DNA of 64,000 bases, from contig JAJEKV010000002.1 in the NCBI GenBank assembly GCA_021234155.1, positions 27,769,299-27,833,298 on the forward strand, read 5' to 3'. Position numbers and translations under genes: made by a program. The stretch comes from Isoetes taiwanensis. Taxonomy: Eukaryota; Streptophyta; Lycopodiopsida; Isoetales; Isoetaceae. Shown here in pieces: positions 11,177-24,110 of the stretch. Under the pieces are notes generated by a model. That model saw only the letters and a list, made by a program, of their open reading frames with translations. It searched no databases and was not told the DNA's origin. Each line of letters begins with the position of its first letter. The first letter of the stretch is position 1.

Positions 11177-11741
11177 GCATCTGCAAAGTATGTTCAGGAG
11201 GAAGAGATGGAGTGGGCCATGTTTTTATGCCAGCCCAATCCATTTGCAATGAATTATGTTTGCATTGTCTTCTGGAGACCAAGCCGTCAGTCGATCCCAT
11301 GAGTCTGAGCCTTGGGTAGGATTTCCTTTCTTTGTTGATGCTACTATTTGGCATTCTGATGTTATGTTATGATGAGCCACCTTTCGAGGTGGATGTGGAC
11401 CGATTAAAGACATTTGTTCTTTGCTTATTTGAACATGTTAACACATGTTACTACATTAAGACACATTTTGTTTTGCAAATAGATCTCATTTTCACAAGTT
11501 TGTCGGTTAAAAGAATCTTCTTTCCAAGCATTCGTGTGACCCCCACCAGATTGTTTAGTAATTTTGATATGATTGCTCCATGTTTCGTATCATAATCCAA
11601 ATAGGAATCATAACAAATGAGTGGCTAGTGACTGATGGAATCAATGATATAGAATATTCCAAAAGAATACAACTATTTTGTATATCTAGGGTCCAGTGTC
11701 AACTTTAAACGTATGAATACGCTAAAAGACTATGCAAAACT

Positions 11742-11785
11742 ATCAATCTTGTTAATTTGGGATTTTCAGGTTTGGCTAAAAACCT
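11742..11785 (+). repeat. Dispersed repeat fragment, copy 1
   Basis: The block containing ATCAATCTTGTTAATTTGGG and GATTTTCAGGTTTG recurs at 16793-16830 in the same orientation. Similarity decays after that but continues loosely for about 100 bp (TTTTTGGAATTT, ATGATTTT). It is an old dispersed repeat of unknown type. Confidence 0.5.
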
Positions 11786-13260
11786 TTTTGGAATTTCTTT
11801 TTAAGTGATTTCCTATGATTTTGAGGTATTTTTGCCGCCGGAAAAACTTAACGATTTACAAAAATCGTAGAGAATTCTATTACTCATTTTTTCTTCTTCT
11901 AAGTTATTTCCACTCTTATCTGGTCGAAAGGAAAATATAGAGGGTTTCAGAAAGGCCAACATAGAGGGTTTTAGGTTTATAAGAGGGAAAAATCGTCTTC
12001 TGGAGCTTTCACCGGCTGGAGCCTTAGAGCCTTCACTTGGAGCTTGGAGCCGCAAGGGCATCAAGAGGTAGCAAAAAATCAGAAGGTACTTCGATTTCTT
12101 ATTGAGTTCCGTTGTGTATTACAGGGAAAAAAAATCTGAGAGAACACCTGCCGGAGTTGAGTGGTCATACTCTAATACTTCTACCGATTATGAGGATGTA
12201 ACGATGCAACAGGTACGATATAAAGTCTGACAGGGTTGATTCGTATAGGCACTGCGGTATTTGCTTAGGTTGAATGAAATGTTGTGCATTAAACCAAGGA
12301 TTTGCTGATTGCATCGAGAGATTCACTGGCTTTTCTCTTGGGATGTTTGATAAATTTCCAGAGTACAGATCCAGAGATGTGTACATTACTAGGGAGAGTT
12401 ACGCCAACGGGATGGGAAGGGGATTTACTTGCAGGTGAATCTTATGCTTCCAGTAATTTTAAGCTTTGATATTGTAGAAGCAATCTATTGTTGCAGTCTA
12501 GGTTTAGCTTGAGGCAGACCCTTTTTCTAAACGATAGCTCAAGATCAAGGCTACTATCTGTTGATGCATGTACTTTCCATAGTAAAATGATTAGGAATTT
12601 GCATAATTTTCATTCTGCATACCAATGTTTTACAAGTAAAGGCACGAAGCTTTAAGATGTTAGTTGCATCACCTCCAGACACATTGATCTTTTTGCCACT
12701 CCATTTTTTATATCTCCTCTAGATAAAAACCATTTTGCTACTCCATTATTTGTCAAGGACATTCTTTCTCCAATTGCATGTAAGAGGCTCTTTGATGCTG
12801 GAAATTTGGTTTGCAAGACGTTGTTGCAAGTATGCCACTGTGCAGATATTCTAATAATATGGTCCATTTTTATTTGATTCGTGCAGGCTATAGCATGGAG
12901 AGCGGCTTTGTCCAATCAACAACATTTACTCTTAAAGAGTTAAGCCTTCTGTGTTTCTGAAGCTTGGGGACTTCCGAAAGAGTACTAGACACAATTTCTT
13001 TCTCATCGATCCTGTCTTTTTCAAGGTATGGAGCCATTTTTGCAAAATTATACAGGGGTTAATATACCCAATTTGATCTATGCATTTCAGAAAAGCAATT
13101 TGAGTGCAGATTTATCATATTTGGATAAGTGCCTTATTGTCACTCCTTTCTCATTTCTATTTTTGCTACTGATTTCTGTACTGCTATTTCTATACTGATT
13201 TCTGTTGTGGCTTCACATGTTTGTGATCAGTGGTGCATCTGTATTTTGTACATTGAGTAT

Positions 13261-13350
13261 AGATGATGGACACATGCTTAGACTATTGTCATTATTGGAG
13301 CATCTAGATGATGGGCACATGCTTAGACTGTTGACATTACTGGAGCATCT
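13261..13350 (+). repeat. 45 bp tandem duplication
   Basis: Two adjacent copies of a 45 bp unit starting AGATGATGG and ending GGAGCATCT, differing at a few bases. No coding context. Confidence 0.7.
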
Positions 13351-15770
13351 TACACTGACTGATACCAGGTAATGAAGTTGCATTAATCTTTATGGTTTTT
13401 GCCACAAAATATCATATGCAAACTGCTAACTATTGGTATTCAATCAGCATACATTGTTGCCTCCGCTGGCAAAGCTGGCAATGAATTTTAGCAAATGTTC
13501 GTGTCTATAGGATTTATATGCAATTTGGTGAATGTCCTCACGTGTTTTGCAAATGCATTAGGGAGCTACTGAGGTGCCTCCGATTGTAGAGGTAATACCC
13601 TTTGCTGGCTTCATGTTGCAATATTGACATTTCATCCACCATAGAGCAAAAGACGTTAAAACTCCACAATTCATGTTTTATAGTCATGAATACTTTATGT
13701 TTGTACCTTTCCTTTGATTTCTCATCCATTACTGTCCACATATAACATGAAAGAAGTCTTGCTTGATCATGCATTTTACATTCTCAAGTGCTTAATGATG
13801 GCTCAAAGTTGACTTTTCAGGTATACGTGCTGGTAGATTTATTTTAGATGTAAGATGCACATGCATTCTACTCAACTGCCCCACTAAATATTCCATGCAA
13901 TTATTGCCAGGGCGACTTCTAATGCAAAAGATGACCATTCACTCTTTCTTCTCTTTTAATTCTTCAATGTCCAATCGCATGGTACTTCAACTTGATTCTT
14001 GAAGCATTGCTAAGATTATCCTTCAACGATATCTCCTATGACAAGTGTGGCAGTGGCGAGTCCTATTTCTGTTTCAACTACTTAAAAAGGTGAGTAGTAT
14101 GATTTTACTGCCTATGACTATACGATTAGTAGGACCATATATAGAAGTGGAGAGATCTTACCATTCTGGATTGAGACTATGCACACTGCAGTCAGGAGTA
14201 CCGTTGCTTCCATCAACAAACATGTCAGGGAATTTAAATGGTTTACATGTATCTCTTCCTTCTATATAAGAAGTGACATCAATCAGACTCCATATTTTCA
14301 CCCTAGCATGGGTGAAATACTTCAAAAGCAGAGGCCTTTGGATCGCTAGCTATCTATTGCAATAGAGATTCACAATGGACGAGCTTTCAGAACATGAAAT
14401 TCATATCCCAGTTTACTCAGTTGGAAAGGATGAAGTCGTCCTTATTTTTATAATGCACAAAGTATTAGTAAGATAACTTTGACATCTCTATCTTCCTAGA
14501 CACCAATATGCAACGTTGGAGCTCTTATCTAATGGTCTGTACTACAGATCCTAGAATTCTTTCATGAGCATTCATAACTGCAATTTCATACATCTGCGTT
14601 TCTCAGGTAAAGGTCCGTTGTCATTGTTGATGTGTTTAAGGTCTGTGGACATTATTTGTGGAAGGCATGTATGCAAGCTCCATTCAGACCGAAACAACTC
14701 CATTGCCTATATACTAAAGTGCAATGCAACAAAGATTAGAATGGCTTCTCAGTGACAGCTATGATTAAACACAAATAAAATGGTATATCCCAAGGAGCTA
14801 TGTTGCTGTATGTCTATGAAGATGTTAGACGGAGGCTCTTGCTCAACCTGATTTTCTTACCTTATATTTTCCTTCTTAATCAGGCCCAACCCTCTTGAAG
14901 TGGCAGAATTTTAAAAGCTTAAAATTTTAAAACCTCTATGTGCTTTAAAAGGAGCATACTCTGTATGATGTGTTTATGAGCTTATATTCCAATCAAAAGC
15001 TGTCGAAGTTTATATGCAATTAATGAGCGAGATCACACATGGTTGCAGTAAAAGTTATATTTTCTTTGCTCTCCACATACATGATCCACTAGCTATTGGC
15101 ACAAATGACACCATATGCTCCCTCACCCTGACCTCTCTTTTATAAAACGAGACTAAAAACCCCATCTTCAAATAAAAACAGTTCTTTATGTCTCCCTTCC
15201 ATTTTCCATTTCTCAATTTAATACATGTTAATAACTTTTGAAGTGTTCAACCCTCATTCAAAAACAAGAAAAAAAAAAGAAGCAATGGTATATCTTTAGT
15301 TCACTGTTTTCTTACTTCATAAATTTATTACCTCTCACTACACATCGTGTCGAAATGAACATCGCCATTCATATCGTATCTATATTGTGCCTATCATGTT
15401 ACCATTTTGACCCAAATGGTTGTGTTTCTTAAATATATAAGTACCATATATCATGCCACCATTTCAAGTATATACAAATTCTCTCCTTCATATAGATATT
15501 TCTCTTGTGTTCCTTTTAATATGATGTGGATGGATGTACATCAGCCTTAAAGCATGTACAACTGCATATTTGGATTTCATCTTGCTTAATCTTAAATCCC
15601 TGTTTTGCCTACGTTAACCCCAGAGCTTCTATGCTCATGCTGCTACTACAGGCATTATTGGGAGTGTAGGCTGTCAATATAGTGTAATTTTGTATAAATC
15701 AATAGCAAAGTGGAGTCTAGCAACATAATAAACATTTATCACGTAACATTACAAAGCCTATCTTAAAATA

Positions 15771-16355
15771 TCTCCTCTATATGGGAAAATACCGATACCA
15801 CAGAGGCAACCACATTAAGGCACAAACACTCATCGACTACCATAGGGTGAGAAAAGTGAGTGCGCGCATACATGGGTAGTCTTCGATCTATCTAAAGAAG
15901 TGCTTAAATTAAGCTATTATCTATATTTTGGGTTCATTCTGCATATAGAAAAGATATTTGGACATTTGATACTTATCTATTATACTTAGTTTGCATTACC
16001 ATCCTCCTTATTGCAATTTTTGAACTATAGTCTTATCCTATATTATTGTCCTTACGAAAATAAAGGATCAACTATATGAAGCAGTTATATAACTACATGC
16101 ACAAATTATAGGCATGTGTTGAGGAACCACAAAAGTTTTTCTATAGTACATTCAGGGTTGTGAATATTTGTACTTGGTCCAACATAACATAATAAAGTTT
16201 AGGTCTCAAATACCTATACGCAAATATGTTAATGAATCTTAAAAACTTCTATTTTACCCTTGCCCCTTCAAGCCACATTGTCTATTCTAGCAACAATCAA
16301 ATGGCTACGTCTTCAAATTGTTACTAAGCCCGGCAACGCCGGGCACCATAACTAG
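15771..16355 (+). mobile_element. Non-autonomous Helitron, copy 1
   Basis: The 3' end has a perfect GC hairpin GCCCGGC-AAC-GCCGGGC followed by ACCATAA and terminal CTAG, then a host T. This is the canonical Helitron 3' structure. The proposed 5' end, A then TCTCCTCTATATGGG, is weaker and was chosen by similarity to the TC-starting 5' end of the copy at 56198. It has no Rep/helicase coding sequence, so it would need a helper element. Confidence 0.65.
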
Positions 16356-16792
16356 TATTGTATTAATATATTGTTTCTTATTTCGGACAAGTTATCTACT
16401 TGAAACTTCCAACGATGAGAATCCAAACTACTTTAAAAACGCTTTTAAACATCTTTAAAAACTTGTATGACTCCCCCATCTCTGAAGTTTTTAAACACCT
16501 TCAATAGTGCCCATGAACTCCCCCCTCCCTCTAAAGTCTCAACTCTTAACACCTTCAAGAGCGCTTATGAATCTATTTATGAACCTAGCAAAATCCCAAC
16601 TTCAAATCATAAGATATTTTTAGACCCAAAATGCACATGCTTTAAAAAAGAAAAAAAATTGCAGCAAACAAATTCACGTATGCACCTTGAATATATTCCC
16701 ACTTGGATATAGTCCACATTATTTATGGAAGATCAAAAGACAGAGGCGAGGCGTGCACTTGTCAAACTAGCCCTATTCAAATGCACCATATA

Positions 16793-16900
16793 TCAATCTT
16801 GTTAATTTGGGATTTTCAGGTTTGACTTTTTTGGAATTTTTTTTTAGCATGATTTTTCTAAGATTTTAGGGTGTTTGGACGCGGGAAAGAATTCCGATAA
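16793..16900 (+). repeat. Dispersed repeat fragment, copy 2
   Basis: Same repeat as 11742-11785, starting with ATCAATCTTGTTAATTTGGG, in the same orientation. The downstream part is diverged. Confidence 0.5.
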
Positions 16901-17369
16901 AGTAAAAATTGCAGAAAATTAATTCGTAATAATTTTGGGGCTTTGGGATTTTGTGGCTTGTGTATATCCGTCCCCAAGATTTCTTATCCTGGCTGATCGG
17001 CATGCTTGCCACAATTATTTTTCATATGAAGTTACAAACCAAAATTTTATTCTTTTTTTCAAAGCATTCCGGCCCGATAATGGCATCCAGACGCACTGCG
17101 AGTGATGTAACTCTGTATGCTTATTTGTTTACAGGTGATATCTCTCGGATATTTTGTGGTTGAAATTGTAAGCTTTTCTCACATCTGAGCCATGTTCTGA
17201 AGTTTGATTCGCATTTTGGGCCAGTGGATTTGTTGCAGTTTGTTTCATTTGAATGGCATGATATGGCCATGAACATGGAGCTACCTCTATATATTTTAGC
17301 CGCAGGTTCTCTTCCTCAGTAGAAATGGCTCATTCACAGAGGCTATTGTTAGATGGAAAGGGTAGTATC

Positions 17370-17990
17370 ATACGTAGAGTTAGAAGCATCATAAGTAGAG
17401 TCGACTGTAGACACACGATGTTGTTAAACATATGGCCAGCATTAGAAGCAAGCATTAGGGTTAAAAGTAGAGTAAACTTAAAATCAAGGTTAGCATCAAC
17501 ATTAGAGTCACACATACATTTAAAGGTAGTGTCAATACTAAAGCTAATCGACATGCCAACACTAGTAGCAGAGTTTGTAATATTTGAGTCAATGGTAGCA
17601 TCAAACTTAGAGTTTAGATGTAGAGCATCAAATGTAGAGTCAATAATAGAGTCAAGCTGAGGTCAATGGTAATGTCAGACATAGTCATTATTGGCGTCAA
17701 ATACAAAAACACAATTGGAAGTAGCATTAGAGTCAGATATAGAGTCAAACTAAGAGTTAGCATCAGCGTCAGCATTAGAGTCATCCATAACTTTAGGCAT
17801 AGCATCTGCACTAGAGTCAGATGACATGTATGCTTGTGGTTGACGCTAAAGATGAAGCTAATTTTGACTTATAGTACATCACCATAGCATCAGATATATC
17901 GTCACCTATATAGTTAGCTTGGTTAAAATGATTTAATATCATCCATAGAGTCAGCCATAGTGGCAAAATGAGCAGATGAGAGTTAATTGA
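17370..17990 (+). repeat. Degenerate GAGTCA/AGCAT low-complexity tract
   Basis: A short motif close to TAGAGTCA or AGCATTAGAGTC recurs dozens of times at irregular spacing of about 15-30 bp. Open frames through it (for example 17325-17660 on the plus strand) are products of this repetition, not of a conserved protein. Confidence 0.55.
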
Positions 17991-18292
17991 TTCATATCTG
18001 TTGCTATTAACTGCAGAATGCCACTTTTACCTCAAAAATCACCAAAAGTAGCCCTCTGACTCTATGGCTGACGCTAATAACCCATTCCTCTTGTAGTGTC
18101 TCATGCGCAGCACAAGTTTATTGTATTTTTCATTTATGAAAATTTAGCGTAGCGTGAGTTTGTTAAATATATTTTGAAACGTAGTTAAGCTATCTCACGC
18201 TATGCGCGACTTTGTTTGAAAGTGATAACCTAAACTATGTAATGTGCAGAGAAGAAACCACCTCGAATAACAAAAAATAAATTCTCTTCAAC

Positions 18293-18929
18293 TTGAATGG
18301 AGTCATTCTAAAGACTTTCTCCAAGGTAGAGTACCGTGTTGCACCTCCTTTTCCAGAAGGGGGTCTAGAGACAAAGACCAAATGGGTTTATACAAGACTT
18401 AATATCCAAAAATTGTTAAGCTATTTGAAGGACAGAGCAAGCATTGGTATATGTCTTAACATACTCGATGTTAGATCAGTTGTTCCTGAGCTGAACGACT
18501 CTGATTTTCACGTCATTCTAGATCAAAGAAATTGTGGAGTTGTTCGCCGCCCAGAACGTCAAAAGCATACACGAAGCTTTGGAGGCAATAGAAGGATTTT
18601 AGAAAGACCAGATATGTTTGGTAGATGATGACCCCATCAAGTGTTGCTTGAATGTAGAGAACAACATAAATCCTCCATCTTGGCACCCAAAGGATGAAGA
18701 TGAAGAGCATTGGGTATCAGCAGAAATACTAAAAATATTTGATTCACTCATATCAATATTTGGTTCACATATATCAGCCCCCACAGTGCCTGCTTTTTTA
18801 AGAAGCAGTTCAGAATTGCAAAGAAAAGCATATGCCCTAGATGTCAATCTGGTTGTAAAAAAACTTATTGTCAATGATTATGTACTCATATTTGTGATAT
18901 ATATTATACATGTACGTACCTTATATTAA
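18293..18929 (+). pseudogene. Possible broken gene fragment, unknown
   Basis: Two overlapping plus-strand frames (18293-18628 and 18618-18929) look protein-like. The first has VAPPFPEGGLETKTKWVY; the second has INPPSWHPKDEDEEHWVSAE. Joining them needs a frame change near 18540-18620 and passes a stop. I recognise no family. The fragment is flanked by repeats and is likely decayed. Confidence 0.25.
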
Positions 18930-19805
18930 AACAAAAAATTTATCGCGGTGGCCGCCGCGAACGTTTCTCTTCCCTGCTTATGACGTATATTTAGGACCAC
19001 CTCAGGATAGATGTGAACCAAAAGGTTCTGCTTTGAAAATGAATAGCACCAAAGAATGAGATTGTATTTTATTGTTGAATTGTTTTGTTGATGTGGCCTT
19101 TGGTGCTTCATAAGAAATTGCCACAACCCAAATTTTGAAAAACATACATTTTATTGTTGCCATATTTTTGTTGTTGTGGACTTAACATGCAATACATCAA
19201 ATAGTATTCTTGCTGCTCTAGACTTCATATGCAATACATCAATTATGCTGCATTTGCAAAATATTGTGATTCCACTATTTCTCACACATCCATATACCAT
19301 GAACTTCGGTTTAGTTATAGAAATGACAAAGAAAATGGTTGTTCTAGACTCAAGAAGGTAACGACATGTAAGTGACATTAAATACGACCAAATGATGAAA
19401 ATGATAGGGAGTGCACGACACCATTCATTTGCTAGAACAACCCAGTACATTGAAGGATCTGTATTTCAAAAAGAAAGAATTTCAATTTAGCCAGCACTGT
19501 TCTGACAGAATGGGTCATCCTTTCTAAGTCTAAAACTAAAGTTTTAGTTCGCAAACTCTCGTCTTCATCTAGATCCTAATCTTCTAGGACCTGATAATTT
19601 TCAATTTTGTTGCACATTATATGGGTTGAATTGAGTTTACGATTCTACTAATGATCCACTATAACATGGTTTTTGGTTTTCCACCTCATATAATTATTAT
19701 GTGTTATTATGTGCCTGAAAATCGTCTATTATTTCTAGGACATAATAAAGTGTGCAATAAGCCCATCAATTCAAATCCAAAAAAACTATAGGCCGCAATT
19801 TTTAA

Positions 19806-20135
19806 CCCAAAATATAGATTAAAAATGCAAGTTGAAAAAAAATGAAAAGTGGAATAATTTCAAAATAACGGAATCATGGCTATGTTCTATTGTTTGGAAT
19901 TCTTGCCTATGCTCTATCTTTCTTATGGTTTCTTTGTAGACATTAAAATTTCTATCTATAAAACATTTGTAGTCTCAAAACATAGGTTAAAAATGCAAGT
20001 TGAAAAAAATGAACAGTGGAATAATTTCAAAATAACGGAATTGTGGTTATATTCTATTGCTTGGGATTTTTGCCTATGCTCTGTCCATCTCATGGCCTTT
20101 TATGGTCTCCGTAGATACTAAAATTTCTGTCTATC
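19806..20135 (+). repeat. Two-copy tandem repeat of about 168 bp
   Basis: The block beginning AAAAATGCAAGTTGAAAAAA at 19821 recurs at 19989, and similarity continues through TTCTATTG and CTTGCCTATGCTC to the TAAAATTTCT block. A short CCAT microsatellite follows at 20132-20150. Confidence 0.7.
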
Positions 20136-20265
20136 CATCCATCCATCCATCCTAACATATATTTTTCGCTGTCCATTGACTAGGTCCCAGACAACAAGGA
20201 CTAGAATTAGCATCTCCAATGTCATCCAATCCACATTAGACCCATCATACTGGATGTGTCGTGGA

Positions 20266-20270
20266 AGGAG
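20266..20270 (+). repeat. Copia target duplication, left copy
   Basis: AGGAG immediately before the 5' LTR. The same five bases follow the 3' LTR at 39032-39036. Confidence 0.7.
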
Positions 20271-20505
20271 TGTGATTTATCATGCCATAGGCAATGGTAT
20301 AAGATGCATTAATAGTTTATCTTGTTGGACACCTATCATTTAATATGCATGTCGGTGGAAATAAACTACAAAAGAGAAGATCGAAATTGAGAAGAGACAC
20401 CAGAGAAAGTAGTTTCTGCTGATCAGACGGAGTTGGTGGAGGAGATTGTGAAGGAGACAGAGTTTTGGCATACTTGGGTTCGAATCCCAAGCTCTGATTC
20501 TAAGA
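20271..20505 (+). repeat. 5' LTR of the Copia element with B-box/A-box motifs
   Basis: 235 bp, starting TGTGATTTATC and ending TTCTAAGA. It contains TGGTGGAGGAG at 20434-20444, which fits the Pol III A-box, and GGTTCGAATCC at 20477-20487, a perfect B-box inside a T-arm-like hairpin (TTGGG/CCCAA). The 32 nt between the boxes is a tRNA-like spacing. The LTR ends 18 nt after the B-box. Confidence 0.85.
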
Positions 20506-20506
20506 T

Positions 20507-20519
20507 TGGTATCAGAGCC
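20507..20519 (+). promoter_or_regulatory. Primer-binding site, initiator tRNA-Met
   Basis: TGGTATCAGAGCC one base after the 5' LTR is the usual plant Copia/TRIM primer site complementary to the 3' end of initiator tRNA-Met. Confidence 0.85.
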
Positions 20520-20819
20520 AGACGGAGGCAGACGGAGAAAAAAAGCTTGGGAGAATCAAGGCATCGTGGAGTTCTTGTGTGCTGCTTTTGGACTCAGCTG
20601 TGAATTCATGAATCGGCAGACGGGGGCAGACAATTATGCAATCCTAGTTGGTGTTTTTTTGTGCAGGTGGGTTCAACGGAGCCTTGTTGAAGGTTACAAG
20701 GCGGACGGATGGGCGGAAGCGGTGCCGAATGGCCCCCAAACGGTTAAGGTCCAACGGGGTTCGCCTGTTTAACCCCCGAATTCGCTTAGGCGAACCGGCC
20801 GGATTCGCCCCAGCGAACC

Positions 20820-21550
20820 CGGCCGAAGACGCATGGGGCGCCGTCTGGCGAAGGTCGGCATTGCTGCCGGTTTAGCCAAGTAAACCCCTAACCGTGGTTA
20901 TCGCATGGAGAAGTCGGCGGATGGCGTGGGCGTACCTGCATGGCGGTGCACCGACCACCCTACCGGTTCGGCTAAGCGAATCCGCAGGCGTGGCCCCACG
21001 CCGACATTATGGCGGCAAAATCGATGGCGCGGCGTTCGACCACTCTACCTGCCCGCCTTGCCGAATCCAGTCGCGACATCGCCACTGCGGTACCAGCCCC
21101 CCCCGCTATCTGGGACAACAGCCCGGCCGGTTTGCCACACATCTCGCAGACGAAATGGGGGCGATAATGAATCCAATGCATGCCACGGTGTATTGTTGTC
21201 GCACCGCAGCGGCACAATGCGGGCCGCCAAGATGTTGCCGCACTCCCATCGGACGAACTCACGGGTGCCCCCAGCCGCCAAGACCCAAGCGGTCGCTACT
21301 GCATAAAGAGAGTGCGTGAGATCACGAAAGTGCCGCGCACAATGGCTAAGACAAGGGGACTACAAACACCACGAGCCAAGCGCCGGGTAGGTTGATGTAC
21401 TCCTGAGACCCCGGGCAGTTGTCGGGCACCACCAGCCCCCACGGATCGCCATCTCCCGAGGCCTAGGCGGCGCGCAGGTCGCGTCCTCGTATGAGAGCAA
21501 CAAGCATCCAATGACCACTGTACGCCAAAGATGTATGACTTTCAGCTCCT
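20820..21550. other. GC-rich segment, probable older insertion
   Basis: Strongly GC-rich DNA joining the leader of the Copia to the minus-strand gene remnant. Long open frames exist on both strands, as expected from high GC, but none has a recognisable domain. Confidence 0.35.
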
Positions 21551-23319
21551 TCAAGCCAGAGGATGGCATCTGGAATTGAAACTGAAGCAAAGAATCGCGT
21601 ACTTACCTTGTGACAATGGGCCAGAGGACCAGACGGAGTGTACCCCAGTTAGGATGCTCAGCGGGAAGAAGGTGGGAGACGCACTCCTCGGGAGGGACGT
21701 TTCCTGACTCCGACTGAACATAGTCGTGATAGTAATGGGGTCTATCATCAACAGCTCGCGACGCTCTGCCTCTCCAAGCATCTGCCGCAAGACGCTACAT
21801 ACATCGACGTCCAGTGGTTAGATTTGAACCTAAACGTAGATTTCGACGATCCATACAAACTAAACATAAACTCGACACGTACCTCATCAACAACTTTCGA
21901 ATGTGCCCCCCTCCTCCCTTGCCCATCGGGGGTGCACGCCTCGATGAGGTCGGATGTGAGTTATGCATGCGCTGATATCTTGGCGGCGCCCTCCTGCAAT
22001 ATCCAAGTGGCCCACCATCGGCGCCCGCCGCAAACCATGGCAAGGTGTTCTGCGGATCTGCCGTTGTAAAAGCGCGTGAACACCCTAACCTCTTTCCGAA
22101 AAGGGACTGAAGATGTAACTTTGGCGGGATCGTAAAGTGCTCGTGAACCGCGGCCGACCGCCCGTCGGGGCCTGAGACCATCCTCGAATGGGTACACACA
22201 CCAGGTAGCTCCAGATGGTGTGCCTGTCGAACTCTCCAGCGTGGTACATGAAGAAACCGCGTGCTCGGTCTCTCATCCATGCCTCTGCTCCCTCGACATT
22301 GCGATCAGGCGGAAATGGCGATGTCAAGGTGTGTGCCATGCCCGTGCCGGCATCACCATCCTCATTATATCATCGAAGACCTGGCGACCGGGCGGGTCAG
22401 CCCTGTCACCGCGCAAGCGCCCTATGGAAGGAGGGGTGGCCATGTAGAGATCGGCCGGCAGCGGACATGTCTCATGAGTGGGGGCTGATTCTGACCTGGT
22501 CCCTACCTCTGACTGGAACTCTTCCCTGTCGGCCTGCAAACCACTCACCTCCCGGGCGAAGGAGGGATCAGTTGGAGTGTGGATGCTCATATCCAAAGAT
22601 GACTCCGCATCATAACCTGGCTGAGACTCCTCGAGTATCTGCGGGAGCTCGGCCTAGCAACTCCTCCTCTGTGGGCAAATGGCCACCCATCCTCTGTGCA
22701 ATGGCCCAGTCATTGAGCATAGCATGTGCGGTCCAGTCTTCCTGCCGAACGCCACCTATGGCACTAGCTCTGACTCTGATGCAACCTTCATGAAAGGGCT
22801 GCATCCTCTCGCGCTCCCGCCTGTGCTGTGTGCTGGCCTCATAGAACATGGCGTCCGGCCCCTCAGGGAAGGCATCGAGGGCCGCCTCAGGGGTTAGGAC
22901 ATGCTGTAGGCGCATTGTTGTTGCGCCTTGTCTCCTCGCCTCTCTATGTCTGGCCGCGGCCTCCATCATACGTGCGGCTTTCGCAGGATCTTCTCGACGT
23001 TTTGCAGCCCTCTCCCGCTCGGACACCACTCTCTCTGCAATTCGCGGGGTTGCGGACCGTGGCCCGGAATGTCTGTCGGTGGGCCACCATTGATCTGCAT
23101 GGTGGCTCTGATGGTGGCCCCAAGCTCCATCGCGCGTCAATCCCGGAAATCCGGGGTCACGGCGAATCTTGTCCACAAAGTGTGTACACCCAGGTGCTGT
23201 GCAAATCCACCGCTGGGCAACGGTGGGGGCCCGACCGCTCTCAACCGACGTGACCCTGCGGACGAGGCACCAAATGCCATGGTATTCCCTGTCACAAAAC
23301 AGATACGGTTAACAAGCAC
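21551..23319 (-). pseudogene. GC-rich broken multi-exon gene, unknown family
   Basis: Minus-strand frames at 23319-23137, 23176-22610, 22596-22324, 22339-22085, 22197-21961 and 21790-21551 follow each other and look like one protein with frame changes or introns. The second holds a charged helical segment (SERERAAKRRED to MMEAAARHREARRQG) and the fourth holds EAWMRDRARGFFMYHAGEF. A GTAAGTACG donor-like site near 21605 suggests real introns. No family is recognised. The base composition differs sharply from the AT-rich DNA on its right. It lies antisense inside the Copia element, so it is either a nested element or a captured gene. Confidence 0.35.
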
Positions 23320-23469
23320 ACAAAACAGATGTAGTGGGTTAAGACAATGTCAGTTGGGGTACCAGTCTACAATGCTACCGATGCATCCGAGAACATCAGC
23401 GCCGCTCTGCAGGCCAAACGGCAAGGGACACTCAGCCATGCCGACTGGGGGAACTGCCTCTGAGTAAGA

Positions 23470-24110
23470 CATGGTCGCTGGAGGATAAATGTAGAGTGCT
23501 CTCAAATAGATATCTGAATTACAGGTGAACAAGAGAACTAACATAAGCCTTGTATTTGAATTTTCATTTAAATAACCAATGGTTCATTCTAGTTCTTTAA
23601 TGATTAATGTACATATGCTTCCCTTATTATTTCTTATTTTTTACATCGTAAACACCATCTATGATTGCTTACATTGATTGATCCACACCATCATGAAATT
23701 GGATGCACATGCTCATTACGTGGATTATGAGTCACAAGAAGATGAGGACATGGAAAATATTACATCATCATCAATTCTGAAGAGAGCAAAAGCCGCACTA
23801 GCCTGTCATAATGGTGGGATGAAGTAATTATGTGTTGGAATTAGAGATCTAAAACTATGCTTTAAATCTCCTAGTGTTTTGAGACTAACTATGGAATTTT
23901 TTCACATCTTCATCTATTAGTCATTTTCTAAGAAACAATTTTCAATTCTAAGTGTTCCGCATTGAACCTTCTACAAAGAGAATGCCAAAATTAACTGGTT
24001 TCAAATTTCAAAAACTCTAATGTTGAATGTTCCTTTTCCGATTACCGGGGACATTCCTATTCGGGACTTAGAATGTCCGAGACTTTCAACAAATAAAAAA
24101 AAGTTCAGGA
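23470..24110. other. AT-rich spacer, no gene supported
   Basis: An AT-rich stretch between two GC-rich parts of the Copia interior. A 42-codon frame from 23701 on the plus strand reads protein-like (VDYESQEDEDMENITSSS), but it is short and isolated. Confidence 0.35.

Larger units (their letters stand above)
11177..15770. other. Long AT-rich intergenic stretch
   Basis: No gene is supported in about 4.6 kb. Visible items are a 45 bp tandem duplication at 13261-13350 and a repeat at 11742-11785 that recurs at 16793-16830. The longest open frames lack domains and have stops and frames typical of AT-rich noise. Confidence 0.5.

Noticed and set aside
20894-21319. Plus-strand ORFs of 130-140 codons in the GC-rich segment
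   Set aside because: High GC produces long open frames in several overlapping frames. These have no domain and overlap the better minus-strand candidate region.
23701-23829. 42-codon ORF with acidic stretch
   Set aside because: Too short, isolated, no splice partners that I could follow and no recognised motif.
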